Positions 8,696-17,119 are shown, numbered from the stretch's first letter. The stretch is DNA of 64,000 nt from Chryseobacterium daecheongense (GCF_003729955.1 NZ_RJTX01000001.1:1116001-1180000); one strand, 5' to 3'. Numbers and translations: made by a program. The notes: a model not told the origin generated them from the sequence alone.

Positions 8696-9418
8696 TTAAA
8701 CCAATACAGCACCCCCGTCGATAATCAATGATTGACCCGTGGTATAGGTTTGTGTCATCAAATAAACAAATGCTTGTGCAATGTCTTCTGGTTTACCCAC
8801 TCTTTTTAACAGCAGGGTATTTTCCAAATGTTTGAAAAAAGCTTCGCGGTCGCTATCGTTCATATTACCCCAAAGATTGGTATCAATAATTCCGGCGGCA
8901 ATATTGTTTACCCGTATCGGAGCCAGTTCTATTGCCATCGCTTTTGTAAAAGCATCCATAGCACCACAAATCGAAGCACCCAAACTATACCCGGCAGCAG
9001 GACGTTGTCCGAAATTGCCACTCATTAAGTTAATGCTTCCGCCTTCATTGATATATTGCTTACCATATTTAATCGCTGCAAACGCACCCCAAAAACGAAT
9101 GGTAAAAAAGTCCTTTCCTTTTTCTATTTCCGTATCATCAACCATGCTCATGGATATATTTTCGCCAGCCGTATAAACCAAGTGATCGAAGTTGCCTATC
9201 CCGGCAAAGAACTCTCTTATATTTTCTTCTTTATCAAGGCTAATAGCAAAACCTTTACTGTTTTTAGGCAAAGTTTCCAATGCTTTGTCAATTCTTTGCT
9301 GATTACTAGATACTATAATGACTTCCGCACCATAAGATGCCGCTGCTTGGGCGGTTGCCAGTCCTAATCCAGAACTTCCGCCAAGAATAATTACTCTTTT
9401 ATTTGTTAATGTTTTCAT
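8696..9418 (-). CDS. SDR-fold protein lacking the catalytic lysine (SDR 3)
   Basis: The protein has 240 aa and an SDR fold, with cofactor loop LGGSSGLGLATA and C-terminal SLIIDGGAVLV. The active site departs from the family rule. The usual NNAG is YTAG, and the YxxxK motif reads YSLGA, so the lysine is replaced by Ala. A subset of SDR-like proteins shows this pattern; they may have another activity or only bind NAD(P). It is the last gene of the upstream SDR unit, 39 bp after the NTF2-like lipoprotein gene. Confidence 0.88.
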   Translation of the reverse strand: MKTLTNKRVIILGGSSGLGLATAQAAASYGAEVIIVSSNQQRIDKALETLPKNSKGFAISLDKEENIREFFAGIGNFDHLVYTAGENISMSMVDDTEIEKGKDFFTIRFWGAFAAIKYGKQYINEGGSINLMSGNFGQRPAAGYSLGASICGAMDAFTKAMAIELAPIRVNNIAAGIIDTNLWGNMNDSDREAFFKHLENTLLLKRVGKPEDIAQAFVYLMTQTYTTGQSLIIDGGAVLV

Positions 9419-9457
9419 TTTAATGTTGTTTTGATTGTTAATTACCTCTTGAGAATT

Positions 9458-9877
9458 TTAATATTTTGCCTGTCCTATTTCCAGTTGGTAAAATTTACCC
9501 TCTTTGTTCAAATGGAATTTAAAGTAGGTCTTAAAGTCTCCCCACGTATCACTATGAAATCTTCCATAAATATTCATTCCATTATTTTCCACCTTGTCAA
9601 TAGTGATAAAACGTTCATGTCCAATAGCTTCGCTAGAAAATTTCTTAAAATCTCTAAGATGACCATCATCCAATAGTTTTGTATCAGTAGTGAAAAATGA
9701 CAACCAAAGCGTCGTATCGCCTTTTTGCCAGGCTTCAATAGCAGCCTGTACTTTTATATTCTTGATTTTTGTGAAATCCATTTGTTTAATAATTTGATGG
9801 TTGTGGTTACCAATCTGCCCGCAGGCTTGTAAAAAACACAGGAGCAAAACTGGTACGATAGATTTAAATCCATTCAT
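9458..9877 (-). CDS. Small lipoprotein with NTF2/SnoaL-like domain
   Basis: I choose the ATG at 9877 (MNGFKSIVPVLLLCFLQACGQ, 139 aa). A GTG seven codons earlier would overlap the preceding SDR by 14 bp. Residues 1-18 are a lipoprotein signal peptide ending LQAC. The mature part (VQAAIEAWQKGDTTLWLSFFTTDTKLLDDG...) matches the NTF2-like/SnoaL fold, used by small ring-cleaving or isomerase enzymes and by ligand-binding proteins. It sits within the SDR operon, so a role in the same chemistry is plausible. Confidence 0.75.
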   Translation of the reverse strand: MNGFKSIVPVLLLCFLQACGQIGNHNHQIIKQMDFTKIKNIKVQAAIEAWQKGDTTLWLSFFTTDTKLLDDGHLRDFKKFSSEAIGHERFITIDKVENNGMNIYGRFHSDTWGDFKTYFKFHLNKEGKFYQLEIGQAKY

Positions 9878-9884
9878 TCTCTGA

Positions 9885-10637
9885 TTATTGATTGGCACCC
9901 CCGTTTACTAACAGGTGCTGTCCGTTGACAAAAGAAGAAAGATCACTGGCAAAGAATTCTGCAATGTTTGCGACATCTTCTACTTCAGCCAGCCTTCCCA
10001 TTGGGCAACTGTCTATCAATGATTTTCGGAGCTCGGGATAACTTCCTTTTTCTGCAAAAATTCCTGAATGGTCCACAGCAAATGGTATAATCGAATTGAC
10101 AGTAACGCCACGGTGTCCGATTTCTTTGGACAGGACATCAACTAAATAACGTGGAGTAGTCTTACTTCCTCCATAAACCGCCATCCCTGGAATAGGAAAA
10201 GCTGTAGTACTAGATGCTATATATATAATTCGTCCATTGTCTTCTATATTTAATGCCGCATGCTGCATGGTAAAATAGCTACCTTTCGTATTTATAGAAA
10301 ATAAGCGATCAAATTGCTCTTCAGTAAATTCTGTAACTGGAGTTTCTACCATTTCAATTCCGGCATTTGCTACCACAATATCAATTTTACCGAATTCTTT
10401 TTTTGCTTCTGCAAAAAGTCGTTTAATATCATCTACTTTACTTACATCGGCCTGAACAGAAATAACCTTCACTCCCATAGCACGAATATTACTTTCGACC
10501 TCTTTAACGGAAGCTGTATCTTTGGAATAATTCAGGACAATATCTGCACCCAATGCAGCATAACGTTCTGCTATGGCTCTTCCCAGCCCTCTGGCAGAAC
10601 CCGTAATAAGGGCTACTTTATTATTTAATGAATACAT
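9885..10637 (-). CDS. Short-chain dehydrogenase/reductase (SDR 4)
   Basis: The protein has 250 aa and is a classical SDR: TGSARGLG, VLNYSKDT after beta2, VANAGIEM, IASSTTAF and catalytic YGGSK. The C-terminus FVNGQHLLVNGGANQ is typical of FabG-like members. It is 18 bp downstream of SDR 5 and just upstream of the NTF2-like lipoprotein gene, so it is part of one operon. Confidence 0.92.
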   Translation of the reverse strand: MYSLNNKVALITGSARGLGRAIAERYAALGADIVLNYSKDTASVKEVESNIRAMGVKVISVQADVSKVDDIKRLFAEAKKEFGKIDIVVANAGIEMVETPVTEFTEEQFDRLFSINTKGSYFTMQHAALNIEDNGRIIYIASSTTAFPIPGMAVYGGSKTTPRYLVDVLSKEIGHRGVTVNSIIPFAVDHSGIFAEKGSYPELRKSLIDSCPMGRLAEVEDVANIAEFFASDLSSFVNGQHLLVNGGANQ

Positions 10638-10655
10638 GTTTATTTATTTTAAAAT

Positions 10656-11393
10656 TTAAGCCATTCCACCATTGATCCCGATATTTTGAGCATTGATCCA
10701 TTTTGCTTTGTCACTGGCAAGAAAAACGATAGTATCTGCGATATCTTCCGGTTGGCCTATTCTGCCAAAGGGATTAAGTGACGCTAAACGATCTATCGTT
10801 TCTTCTGATTTGCCATTGAGGAACAATGCCGTAGCAGTGGGTCCCGGAGAAACAGAGTTAACATTAATGCCACGGCCTATCTCTCTGGAAAAAACTTTTG
10901 TCAGTTGTTCAACTGCTGATTTTGTTGCTGTATATGTGCCATACCCTGGCAGCATCATACGGTTTACGGACGTTGAGAAATTAATGATACAGCCGTTTTC
11001 TGCCAGGCGATTTGCTGCTTCGCGTAAGGTATTGAATACCCCTTTAACATTTATACTGAATTGGCGTTCAAAATCTTCATCTGTTGTATCCTTAATTAAT
11101 TTTGTCATCATGATACCTGCATTGTTCACAAGGATATCAATGTGACCATAGTACTCCATGGCCTTGTCAAAAAGAGTTTTAACATCTTCACTTTTACTTA
11201 CGTCAGCCTGGATAGCGGTAGCCTCACCACCTTGTTCTTTAATCATATTCACAACATTTTCTGCGTCAGCAAAGCTTCCTGCATAATTGACAATCACTTT
11301 AGCCCCTGCTAAAGCTAATTTTTTAGCAACCTCCGCTCCAATTCCTTTGGATGAGCCTGTCACGATTGCTACTTTGTTGGTTAGTTCTTTCAT
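10656..11393 (-). CDS. Short-chain dehydrogenase/reductase (SDR 5)
   Basis: The protein has 245 aa. Motifs are TGSSKGIG, VNYAGSFADAENV (the N after beta2 suggests NADP(H)), NNAGIM, NFSTSVNR and catalytic YTATK, with C-terminal NAQNIGINGGMA. It resembles the FabG/glucose-1-dehydrogenase-like group. It lies 42 bp downstream of SDR 6. It has no acyl-carrier or fatty-acid neighbours, so a role as the housekeeping FabG is unlikely. Confidence 0.92.
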   Translation of the reverse strand: MKELTNKVAIVTGSSKGIGAEVAKKLALAGAKVIVNYAGSFADAENVVNMIKEQGGEATAIQADVSKSEDVKTLFDKAMEYYGHIDILVNNAGIMMTKLIKDTTDEDFERQFSINVKGVFNTLREAANRLAENGCIINFSTSVNRMMLPGYGTYTATKSAVEQLTKVFSREIGRGINVNSVSPGPTATALFLNGKSEETIDRLASLNPFGRIGQPEDIADTIVFLASDKAKWINAQNIGINGGMA

Positions 11394-11435
11394 TGTTTCG
11401 ATTATATTTGTTAAAATTATGGGTATGTCGGCTAC

Positions 11436-12212
11436 TTAAACCATTGGAAATTTGATGCCTGATATATCAGCACATTTCTTAAGGAAAAGCTCTTGTAAAT
11501 CCGTGTTGTTAACATCCGGATGCGTAACTTCTAATTTTTTATGGTAAAAATACTTTCCGGAAGTCTGGACTTCCTGATCGGTGGATGCAGCTAGCCAGAC
11601 CTGTGTTTGCGGGGCGTCTTCCAGGCTGTCTGGCGCTCCGGGACCTCCCATTTTGGTAGCTACCCATCCTGGCTCCAATGCACTGGAAAATACATTCTTC
11701 CATTTGTTAGCAACAGCAAAGGCTAGAAAAACGTTGTGGAGTTTGGAATCGGCATAAGCCTGAAAGCCATTCCAAGGTTTATGTTCCCAAAGTATATCAG
11801 TCAAACTACTATCTCCATCTCTATGAAGCCCACTACTGAGGTAGATCAATCTTTTTGGTCTTTCAATGAGTGAGGTCAGTATATATGGGGCTAAACTATT
11901 TATGGCAAAGACATGAGGTAGCTTGTCCTCTGTCAGTATTTTTTTTCCTTCAGTATATCCAATTGCAGCATTATGAATTATTGCGTCAAACTCACCTGTT
12001 GCATTAGCTTTAGCAGCAAGTTCAACCGTTTCCGCTATACTGGAAAGATCGCCGATAAGTACTGATTCCGCTTTTGGATTAGCTTTTAATGCATCCTTTG
12101 CCCTTTTTTCATTTCTTGCATGAAGTACAACCTGGTGTCCTTCTTCCATTAATAATTTTGCGGCCATCATACCAAGTCCGTCTGATGATCCTGTTATAAA
12201 TATTCGTCCCAT
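11436..12212 (-). CDS. Short-chain dehydrogenase/reductase, retinol-dehydrogenase-like (SDR 6)
   Basis: The protein has 258 aa. It has TGSSDGLG, LHARNEKRA after beta2 (Arg, NADP-type), IHNAAIGY instead of NNAG, LSSGLHRDGD and catalytic YADSK, then ALEPGWVATKMGG. This spacing resembles the retinol dehydrogenase/WWOX-like group of SDRs. It is the first gene of the upstream SDR unit and is followed at short spacing by SDR 5, SDR 4, the NTF2-like gene and SDR 3. CAAAATTA at 12259-12266 could be a leftward TAnnTTTG-type promoter box. Confidence 0.9.
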   Translation of the reverse strand: MGRIFITGSSDGLGMMAAKLLMEEGHQVVLHARNEKRAKDALKANPKAESVLIGDLSSIAETVELAAKANATGEFDAIIHNAAIGYTEGKKILTEDKLPHVFAINSLAPYILTSLIERPKRLIYLSSGLHRDGDSSLTDILWEHKPWNGFQAYADSKLHNVFLAFAVANKWKNVFSSALEPGWVATKMGGPGAPDSLEDAPQTQVWLAASTDQEVQTSGKYFYHKKLEVTHPDVNNTDLQELFLKKCADISGIKFPMV

Positions 12213-12318
12213 TTTATTCGGCTTTAATTTGTCAAAAGCATTTTGCTATTTGATGAAACAAAATTAGAACCTGGATGGAAGTAAATTCTTACGCCAAATA
12301 AAGATAGAGTTTCGAATT

Positions 12319-13248
12319 TTAAAGAACGGAGGACTTTCGGTATTGAACAGGTGAAATCCCTTCGTGTTTTTTGAAGAATGTGCTGAAATGCGCGGATTCT
12401 GAAAAGCCTAGTTTATAGCTGATTTCTTTGATAGGTATTTCTGGGTTTTGAAGAAGTGCTTTTGCTTCGGAAAGTGTTTTATCTGCAATCCAGATCGCAA
12501 TGGATTTCCCAGTCTTGTTTTTGATTACACTGCTCAAATAATTGGGATGAAGATGTTGTGCTTCTGCATAATCCTGAACCCTGAATACTGTCTCAACCCT
12601 ACCGGAACTTATATCCCTGTAATGTTGTTCCAACATCCGTTTAAAGCTTATAACTATAGTCGAACTTCTGTTACCTTCATAAATTGGATTGTAATCAATC
12701 CAAATATGCTCTTTGATTTTAAACAAGAGAATTGCTAAGAAATGTCCAATTATATTATACTTGGCAATTGACTTTCCTTTGTATGTTTTATGAATTAAAC
12801 TTGTGATATATTTAAGTTCCTGAAAAAAACTATCAGAAACTACTTTGGGTCTCACGATTTCCGTCAGAAGAAATGGGAATTCCGTATACACATCTCTGCC
12901 AATATACTTTTTTAAAAACGTTTCATCAAATGTGATCAATAAAACATCGTTTATCTCTGTCCAACTAAATGTTCTGAAATTACTTGGATTCGTAAAATAA
13001 ACGGAGTTTGGAGCAACATCAAAGGAATATTCATCGATAGAGTATTTTCCCTGACCATTCTTTACAAGCAAAAAAGAAAAGAAATTAGGTCTGAAAGAAG
13101 AAGAACTATAAGGTAAGCTGAATCCAATTTCATTGAGATTGAAAATGGTAAAACCTTCCGTGAGTTCAAATAGATCTACGGGTAACTCCAAAGTCTTATA
13201 AAGTTCGTACAGAGAGTTGGATTCAATATTTTTAGACAAGTTCACCAA
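12319..13248 (-). CDS. AraC-family transcriptional regulator
   Basis: The protein has 309 aa. The C-terminal third has the AraC double helix-turn-helix: VQDYAEAQHLHPNYLSSVIK and IPIKEISYKLGFSESAHFSTFFKK, ending GISPVQYR. The N-terminal ~180 residues are a sensor domain. It is co-directional with, and 106 bp upstream of, the SDR 6 gene. It is the likely activator of the SDR cluster. A palindrome at 13362-13379 lies about 115 bp before its start. Confidence 0.93.
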   Translation of the reverse strand: MVNLSKNIESNSLYELYKTLELPVDLFELTEGFTIFNLNEIGFSLPYSSSSFRPNFFSFLLVKNGQGKYSIDEYSFDVAPNSVYFTNPSNFRTFSWTEINDVLLITFDETFLKKYIGRDVYTEFPFLLTEIVRPKVVSDSFFQELKYITSLIHKTYKGKSIAKYNIIGHFLAILLFKIKEHIWIDYNPIYEGNRSSTIVISFKRMLEQHYRDISSGRVETVFRVQDYAEAQHLHPNYLSSVIKNKTGKSIAIWIADKTLSEAKALLQNPEIPIKEISYKLGFSESAHFSTFFKKHEGISPVQYRKSSVL

Positions 13249-13361
13249 TTCAATATTTAAGGATTATAAATTTAAAATTTTTTGAGAACATCAATATATT
13301 CAGCAGACTGAAATAAAGAGGACTTAGATCATACTACAAAATTGCTGATATATTCTCTGAT

Positions 13362-13379
13362 CGGATTATCCATAATCCG
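13362..13379. promoter_or_regulatory. Inverted repeat upstream of the AraC gene
   Basis: CGGATTAT and ATAATCCG are perfect 8-bp arms with 2 bp between them. The element is about 115 bp upstream of the AraC-family start at 13248. It could be an operator. It has no T-run, so it is not a typical terminator. Confidence 0.4.
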
Positions 13380-13465
13380 GATTATTTTATTCAAAATGAA
13401 GATTAACAAAACGAATGGAGGTTTTTAAAAGCTCCCATAGATAGCCCATATTACAGTAACACTTC

Positions 13466-13504
13466 CTAACCTGCTCCTGTAACAATTGCGAATTTTGTTT
13501 CCAT
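13466..13504 (-). pseudogene. Probable remnant of an SDR gene start
   Basis: An ATG at 13504 reads METKFAIVTGAG and then stops. KxAIVTGAG is the first beta strand and start of the TGxxxGxG loop of SDR proteins. No continuation of the fold is found in any frame beyond the stop. Its closeness to six intact SDR genes on the same strand makes a decayed seventh member plausible, but 12 residues could also match by chance. Confidence 0.35.
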
Positions 13505-13660
13505 ATGTACTACAAGCCACTTCCCTAATAGTATGTGATAAACAAAAGCTATCCAGATTGATTGCATCTAGAAAATCTGTGTTTGTAATATAGATTAGAA
13601 AAAAAACGCAAATGATTGAAAATCAAAAATATAATTAAAAATAATGAAATTTTAAATTAA

Positions 13661-14758
13661 TTATCCATTAATTTTTTCGCCCCTTTCAAATGTCTCATAA
13701 TACTGTATTGCTTTTTGTTTTAATGGATTTGTACTCCATTCTTCCCATTCTCCAGTGTAAGGATTATAGCCACACTTTAAAGGCTTGGAAGTATCTAATT
13801 CTTCTTTGTTAGTATGGGTTTGTTCTGTGTATGCTCTGCAATCGGTACATATATAACGGAATTCACAATCTTTACAGACTTCGATACTATCTTTGGTTAA
13901 GTTCCAATATTTTTTAAATTCAGGATGATCTAAAGCATTTTTTAATGTTGTATCTTTTATATTTCCAAAATTTTGAGCCATTGAGGGGCAGTTTTTAATA
14001 TTGCCATCAAAATCTATTGCTATTTTTTTGTAAAGGCAAGAATTGTATTGCTGTGCCTCTAAATAAAAAAAGCGATTAAGGTTAACATTTTTTAAATCAA
14101 TTAGCCCACAACTCAAAGGAATTGTAATTCTATTTTTAATAATACTTAAGTAAACATGGTCTAATATCTGAAAATCTTGCTCTTCGGATGAATGTAGTAT
14201 AAAATGAAGAAATTTATTTGAAATTTTAAAATGATTTTCTTTCACAAATGAAAGAAGCTGAACATCATATTTTACAACAATTGATATTTCATTGATATTA
14301 GAATCATTAAGCTGTTCTATTTTAGAAATTATTTCTATTATTTCGTTTACTCTTACTTCTGAAAATCTGATTTGTATGTATTTAATCTTTAAACTACAAA
14401 TCTGCTGTACTAAATTGTCATTGAAAATACCAGAACTATTAATATCTAAAATTAAATAATCAACATAAGAAGGTGTTTCATTAAAATAAGAGGTGCTTTG
14501 GAAACTCTGCAATTCTTTTCTAGAACTTATTATAAATCCTAAATTGTTGTCAATGATAAAATTCAGGTATTCTTCTAAAACCTCTAAACTATCATGGTCT
14601 AATTGCTTTTTTAATACAGCATAATTTTGCTTTTCATTTGATAGTAAGTCAAAGAAAGCATTCGGAATAAGCTTTAAAAAGCCTGTATTAGTATCAAAAA
14701 TAATAGAATTTTTAATACCTTTAGTAATTTTAACGGAGTCAAATAGTTTTAAAAACAT
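13661..14758 (-). CDS. gwsS: Grasp-with-spasm system SPASM-domain peptide maturase
   Basis: The 365-aa protein has the features of the family named SPASM-domain peptide maturase of grasp-with-spasm systems. The N-terminal ~80 residues (NSIIFDTNTGFLKLIPNAFF...) form a peptide-recognition-like region. The middle is a barrel-like part without the CxxxCxxC of radical SAM enzymes. The C-terminal SPASM-type cluster holds Cys in IKNCPSMAQNFGN, then VCKDCEFRYICTDCRAY and LKCGYNP. In known systems it works with an ATP-grasp ligase (GwsG) and a small precursor (GwsA). Neither is visible here, so it looks like an orphan. It has a much lower GC content than its neighbours, suggesting transfer. Confidence 0.8.
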   Translation of the reverse strand: MFLKLFDSVKITKGIKNSIIFDTNTGFLKLIPNAFFDLLSNEKQNYAVLKKQLDHDSLEVLEEYLNFIIDNNLGFIISSRKELQSFQSTSYFNETPSYVDYLILDINSSGIFNDNLVQQICSLKIKYIQIRFSEVRVNEIIEIISKIEQLNDSNINEISIVVKYDVQLLSFVKENHFKISNKFLHFILHSSEEQDFQILDHVYLSIIKNRITIPLSCGLIDLKNVNLNRFFYLEAQQYNSCLYKKIAIDFDGNIKNCPSMAQNFGNIKDTTLKNALDHPEFKKYWNLTKDSIEVCKDCEFRYICTDCRAYTEQTHTNKEELDTSKPLKCGYNPYTGEWEEWSTNPLKQKAIQYYETFERGEKING

Positions 14759-15120
14759 CTTTAATACAAAAGTGAATAATGTTTTGGTGAACGGGAAATT
14801 TTTGTCTTGTTGCTTTTTTTAGCTGTATTTTTAGAATATTTAACTTGGGATACGAAAATTTAAAATTTCCATCAATTATGCTCTATGTTTTATTGGAAAT
14901 ATTAATTTTAAAATTTAATGGTGATTAGAATTATTAATTTTTGACAAACACCATTTGGTGCTCTAAAATAATCAACATGAACTTGCTTTATTAATTTTCG
15001 GAGAGGAAATTTTCATTCCTATTATAATTTATGCATAATAAGATAACACAAAGAACAATGTACCTTGCAATTTTTAATAAAATAATTTATGTGGTATTGA
15101 TGTTGTTTTCGTAGATACGG
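14759..15120. other. 362-bp AT-rich intergenic region
   Basis: This lies between mnmE and the SPASM maturase, both on the minus strand. A 14-codon frame on the minus strand (15016-14972, reading MKISSPKINKASSC) is the only peptide-like item and is too short to call. A small dyad CACCATTTGGTG is at about 14950-14961. The maturase promoter should lie here. I saw no ATP-grasp gene or GwsA-like precursor. Confidence 0.4.
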
Positions 15121-16506
15121 TTACTTCCCGATACAGAATTTTGAGAAAATATTTCCCAACACCTCATCATTTGTGACTTCCCCTGAAATTTCCCCTAAAT
15201 GTTCCAACGCATTACGCAGTTCATACGCCAATAATTCCGTAGAGATCTGGAATGTAATCGCTTCTTTCACTTTATGAACAGCATCCAAAGACTTTTGCAA
15301 CGCTTCAAAGTGGCGTTGATTGGTAATAACCACATTATTTTCTTCGGATTTTAACTGTTCCACATAAGAAGACAATTCATTTTTAAGATCCTGAATATTC
15401 TGGTTCTCAACTGCTGAAATCTTGATAAAATCAAAATCATTGGCAATTGCTTTTCGGAAAATATCTTCTACCGCTTCATATTTTGTGGGAATTACTTCAT
15501 CGATCTTGGTCGCACAAATAATCAGCTTCAAATCGTCTCTCAGCAAAGATTGGATCATTTCGATATCTTCTGAAAAATCTTCTGTTGCAGCATCGGCCAG
15601 ATAGACCAGAATATTGGCATTTTCCACCTTTTCCTTGGCTTTTTTTACTCCAATAGCTTCGATTTCATCTGCTGTTTCACGCAATCCTGCGGTATCGATC
15701 AGACGGAAAGCATGACCTTTGATATGCAAAACTTCTTCGATCGTATCCCTGGTTGTTCCCGCAATATTGCTGACGATAGCTCTTTCTTCTTTTAATAAAG
15801 CGTTGAGTAAAGTGGATTTTCCAGCATTTGGCTTTCCGATGATCGCAACAGCTGTTCCATTTTTGATGGCATTTCCATACTGGAAACTTTCAATAAGAGA
15901 ATTTAATTTTATTTCGATTTTGTTCAATAATTGAGTCAGGGCTGTTCTGTCTGCAAACTCTACGTCTTCTTCGGCAAAATCAAGCTCCAGTTCAATTAAA
16001 GAAACGAAATTCAGAAGATCGGTTCTTAATAACGATATCTCGTTGGTAATCCCTCCTTTCAGCTGATTGATTGCTACTTTTCTGGAGGCCTCATTTTCAG
16101 ATGCAATCACATCCGCAATGGCTTCTGCCTGGGAAAGGTCAATTCTTCCATTGATGAAAGCACGAAGCGTAAATTCTCCTGCTTTGGCCATTCTCGCCCC
16201 GTTTTTGATCAGGGTTTCAAGGATACGTTTTCCAATGTGCGGCGAACCGTGAAAAGCAATCTCCACTGAGTTTTCAGTAGTGAAACTTTTCGGAGCCAGG
16301 AAAATGGAAAGCATCACCTCATCAATCGCTTCTTCCCCATCCATGAAATAACCGTAATGGATAGTATGGGACTTTTGTTTCTCCAACTGCTTTGTCGGAA
16401 AACTTTTCTGAACTATCGGTAAAGCATCATTTCCGGAAACTCTTATGATTCCCAGAGCTCCTATTCCATTGGCTGTAGCCAGTGCACAAATGGTATCGTT
16501 ATTCAT
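15121..16506 (-). CDS. mnmE: tRNA modification GTPase MnmE
   Basis: The protein has 461 aa, full length for the family. With MnmG it makes the 5-carboxymethylaminomethyl group on U34 of certain tRNAs. The N-terminal folate-binding domain starts DTICALATANGIGALGIIRVSG. The G domain has GKPNAGKST (about 226-234), DTAGLRET and TKID in place of NKxD. The C-terminal end FCIGK contains the essential Cys motif C(I/L/V)GK. It appears monocistronic. Confidence 0.98.
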   Translation of the reverse strand: MNNDTICALATANGIGALGIIRVSGNDALPIVQKSFPTKQLEKQKSHTIHYGYFMDGEEAIDEVMLSIFLAPKSFTTENSVEIAFHGSPHIGKRILETLIKNGARMAKAGEFTLRAFINGRIDLSQAEAIADVIASENEASRKVAINQLKGGITNEISLLRTDLLNFVSLIELELDFAEEDVEFADRTALTQLLNKIEIKLNSLIESFQYGNAIKNGTAVAIIGKPNAGKSTLLNALLKEERAIVSNIAGTTRDTIEEVLHIKGHAFRLIDTAGLRETADEIEAIGVKKAKEKVENANILVYLADAATEDFSEDIEMIQSLLRDDLKLIICATKIDEVIPTKYEAVEDIFRKAIANDFDFIKISAVENQNIQDLKNELSSYVEQLKSEENNVVITNQRHFEALQKSLDAVHKVKEAITFQISTELLAYELRNALEHLGEISGEVTNDEVLGNIFSKFCIGK

Positions 16507-16684
16507 AGTGCAAAGGTAAGTTTTTTAGCGGCAATTTTTGCAGTAGAAAGTCATACGGATTGTCTATGTGAAAATTATACATTTTAAATTGGAGATGAAA
16601 GAGCTTCACATTGAGCAATCATCATTTATCAATGAGCAATTATTTAAAAATCAGTACCTTTATATACACTAAAAACTGTTAATC

Positions 16685-17119
16685 ATGCCACCAAAAGTTA
16701 TCAACCGTTACCATTTCCAGGTGGAATGGGGCGGAAACAGAATCGATTTTCTGGAAGTTTCCGGATTAGACATGCACATTGATGTTATTTCCGTAAGAGA
16801 AGGAAGTTCCAAGCTAGACTCAGAAATGAAAACACCGGGATTATTAAAATTTTCCGATGTCACCTTAAAAAGAACCATTGTAAAGGGAGATAACGATTTC
16901 TTCAACTGGATCAGAACAAAATATTTCGGAAGTGTGGAAAGACGCGATGTGGTAATCAAGTTGCTCGATGATCAGCATAATCCATTAATCGTCTGGAAAC
17001 TTCAGAATTGCTTTCCTTCCCAATACATCGGACCTGTATTGATAAGTAATGATTCTCAGGTAGCTACGGAAAGCCTTGTGCTGACTCATGAAGGAATGTC
17101 TATTGAGAGCATAAAATAA
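16685..17119 (+). CDS. Phage tail-tube protein, T4 gp19 family (orphan)
   Basis: The protein has 144 aa. The sequence NRYHFQVEWGGNRIDFLEVSGLDMHIDVISVREGSS, then TLKRTIVKGDNDFFNWI and a C-terminal VLTHEGMSIE strand, matches the gp19-like tail-tube family. That family forms the inner tube of contractile tails and of extracellular injection systems. No sheath, baseplate, spike or ATPase gene is near: mnmE is upstream and an aminopeptidase gene downstream. It has its own terminator. Orphan gp19-like genes may be domesticated remnants or may work with tail genes elsewhere in the genome. Confidence 0.85.
   Translation: MPPKVINRYHFQVEWGGNRIDFLEVSGLDMHIDVISVREGSSKLDSEMKTPGLLKFSDVTLKRTIVKGDNDFFNWIRTKYFGSVERRDVVIKLLDDQHNPLIVWKLQNCFPSQYIGPVLISNDSQVATESLVLTHEGMSIESIK

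Larger units (their letters stand above)
13249..13660. other. 412-bp AT-rich region with an SDR-like remnant
   Basis: There is no intact gene here. The region contains a palindrome (13362-13379) and, on the minus strand at 13504-13466, a 12-codon stretch that looks like the beginning of another SDR (listed separately). The remainder has stop codons in all frames. With the SPASM maturase beside it, it looks like a site of past insertion and loss. Confidence 0.45.

Noticed and set aside
8505..8699. 64-codon plus-strand frame between SDR 3 and SDR 2
   Set aside because: It has no recognisable domain, no convincing start context and lies where the promoter of the SDR 2 unit must be.
10693..11145. 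150-codon antisense frame inside SDR 5
   Set aside because: The sense strand carries all SDR motifs over this stretch, so the antisense frame is incidental.
10656..11393. SDR 5 as the housekeeping FabG
   Set aside because: It is in an accessory SDR block with no acpP or fabF neighbours, and the FabG-like C-terminus is also found in many sugar and alcohol dehydrogenases.
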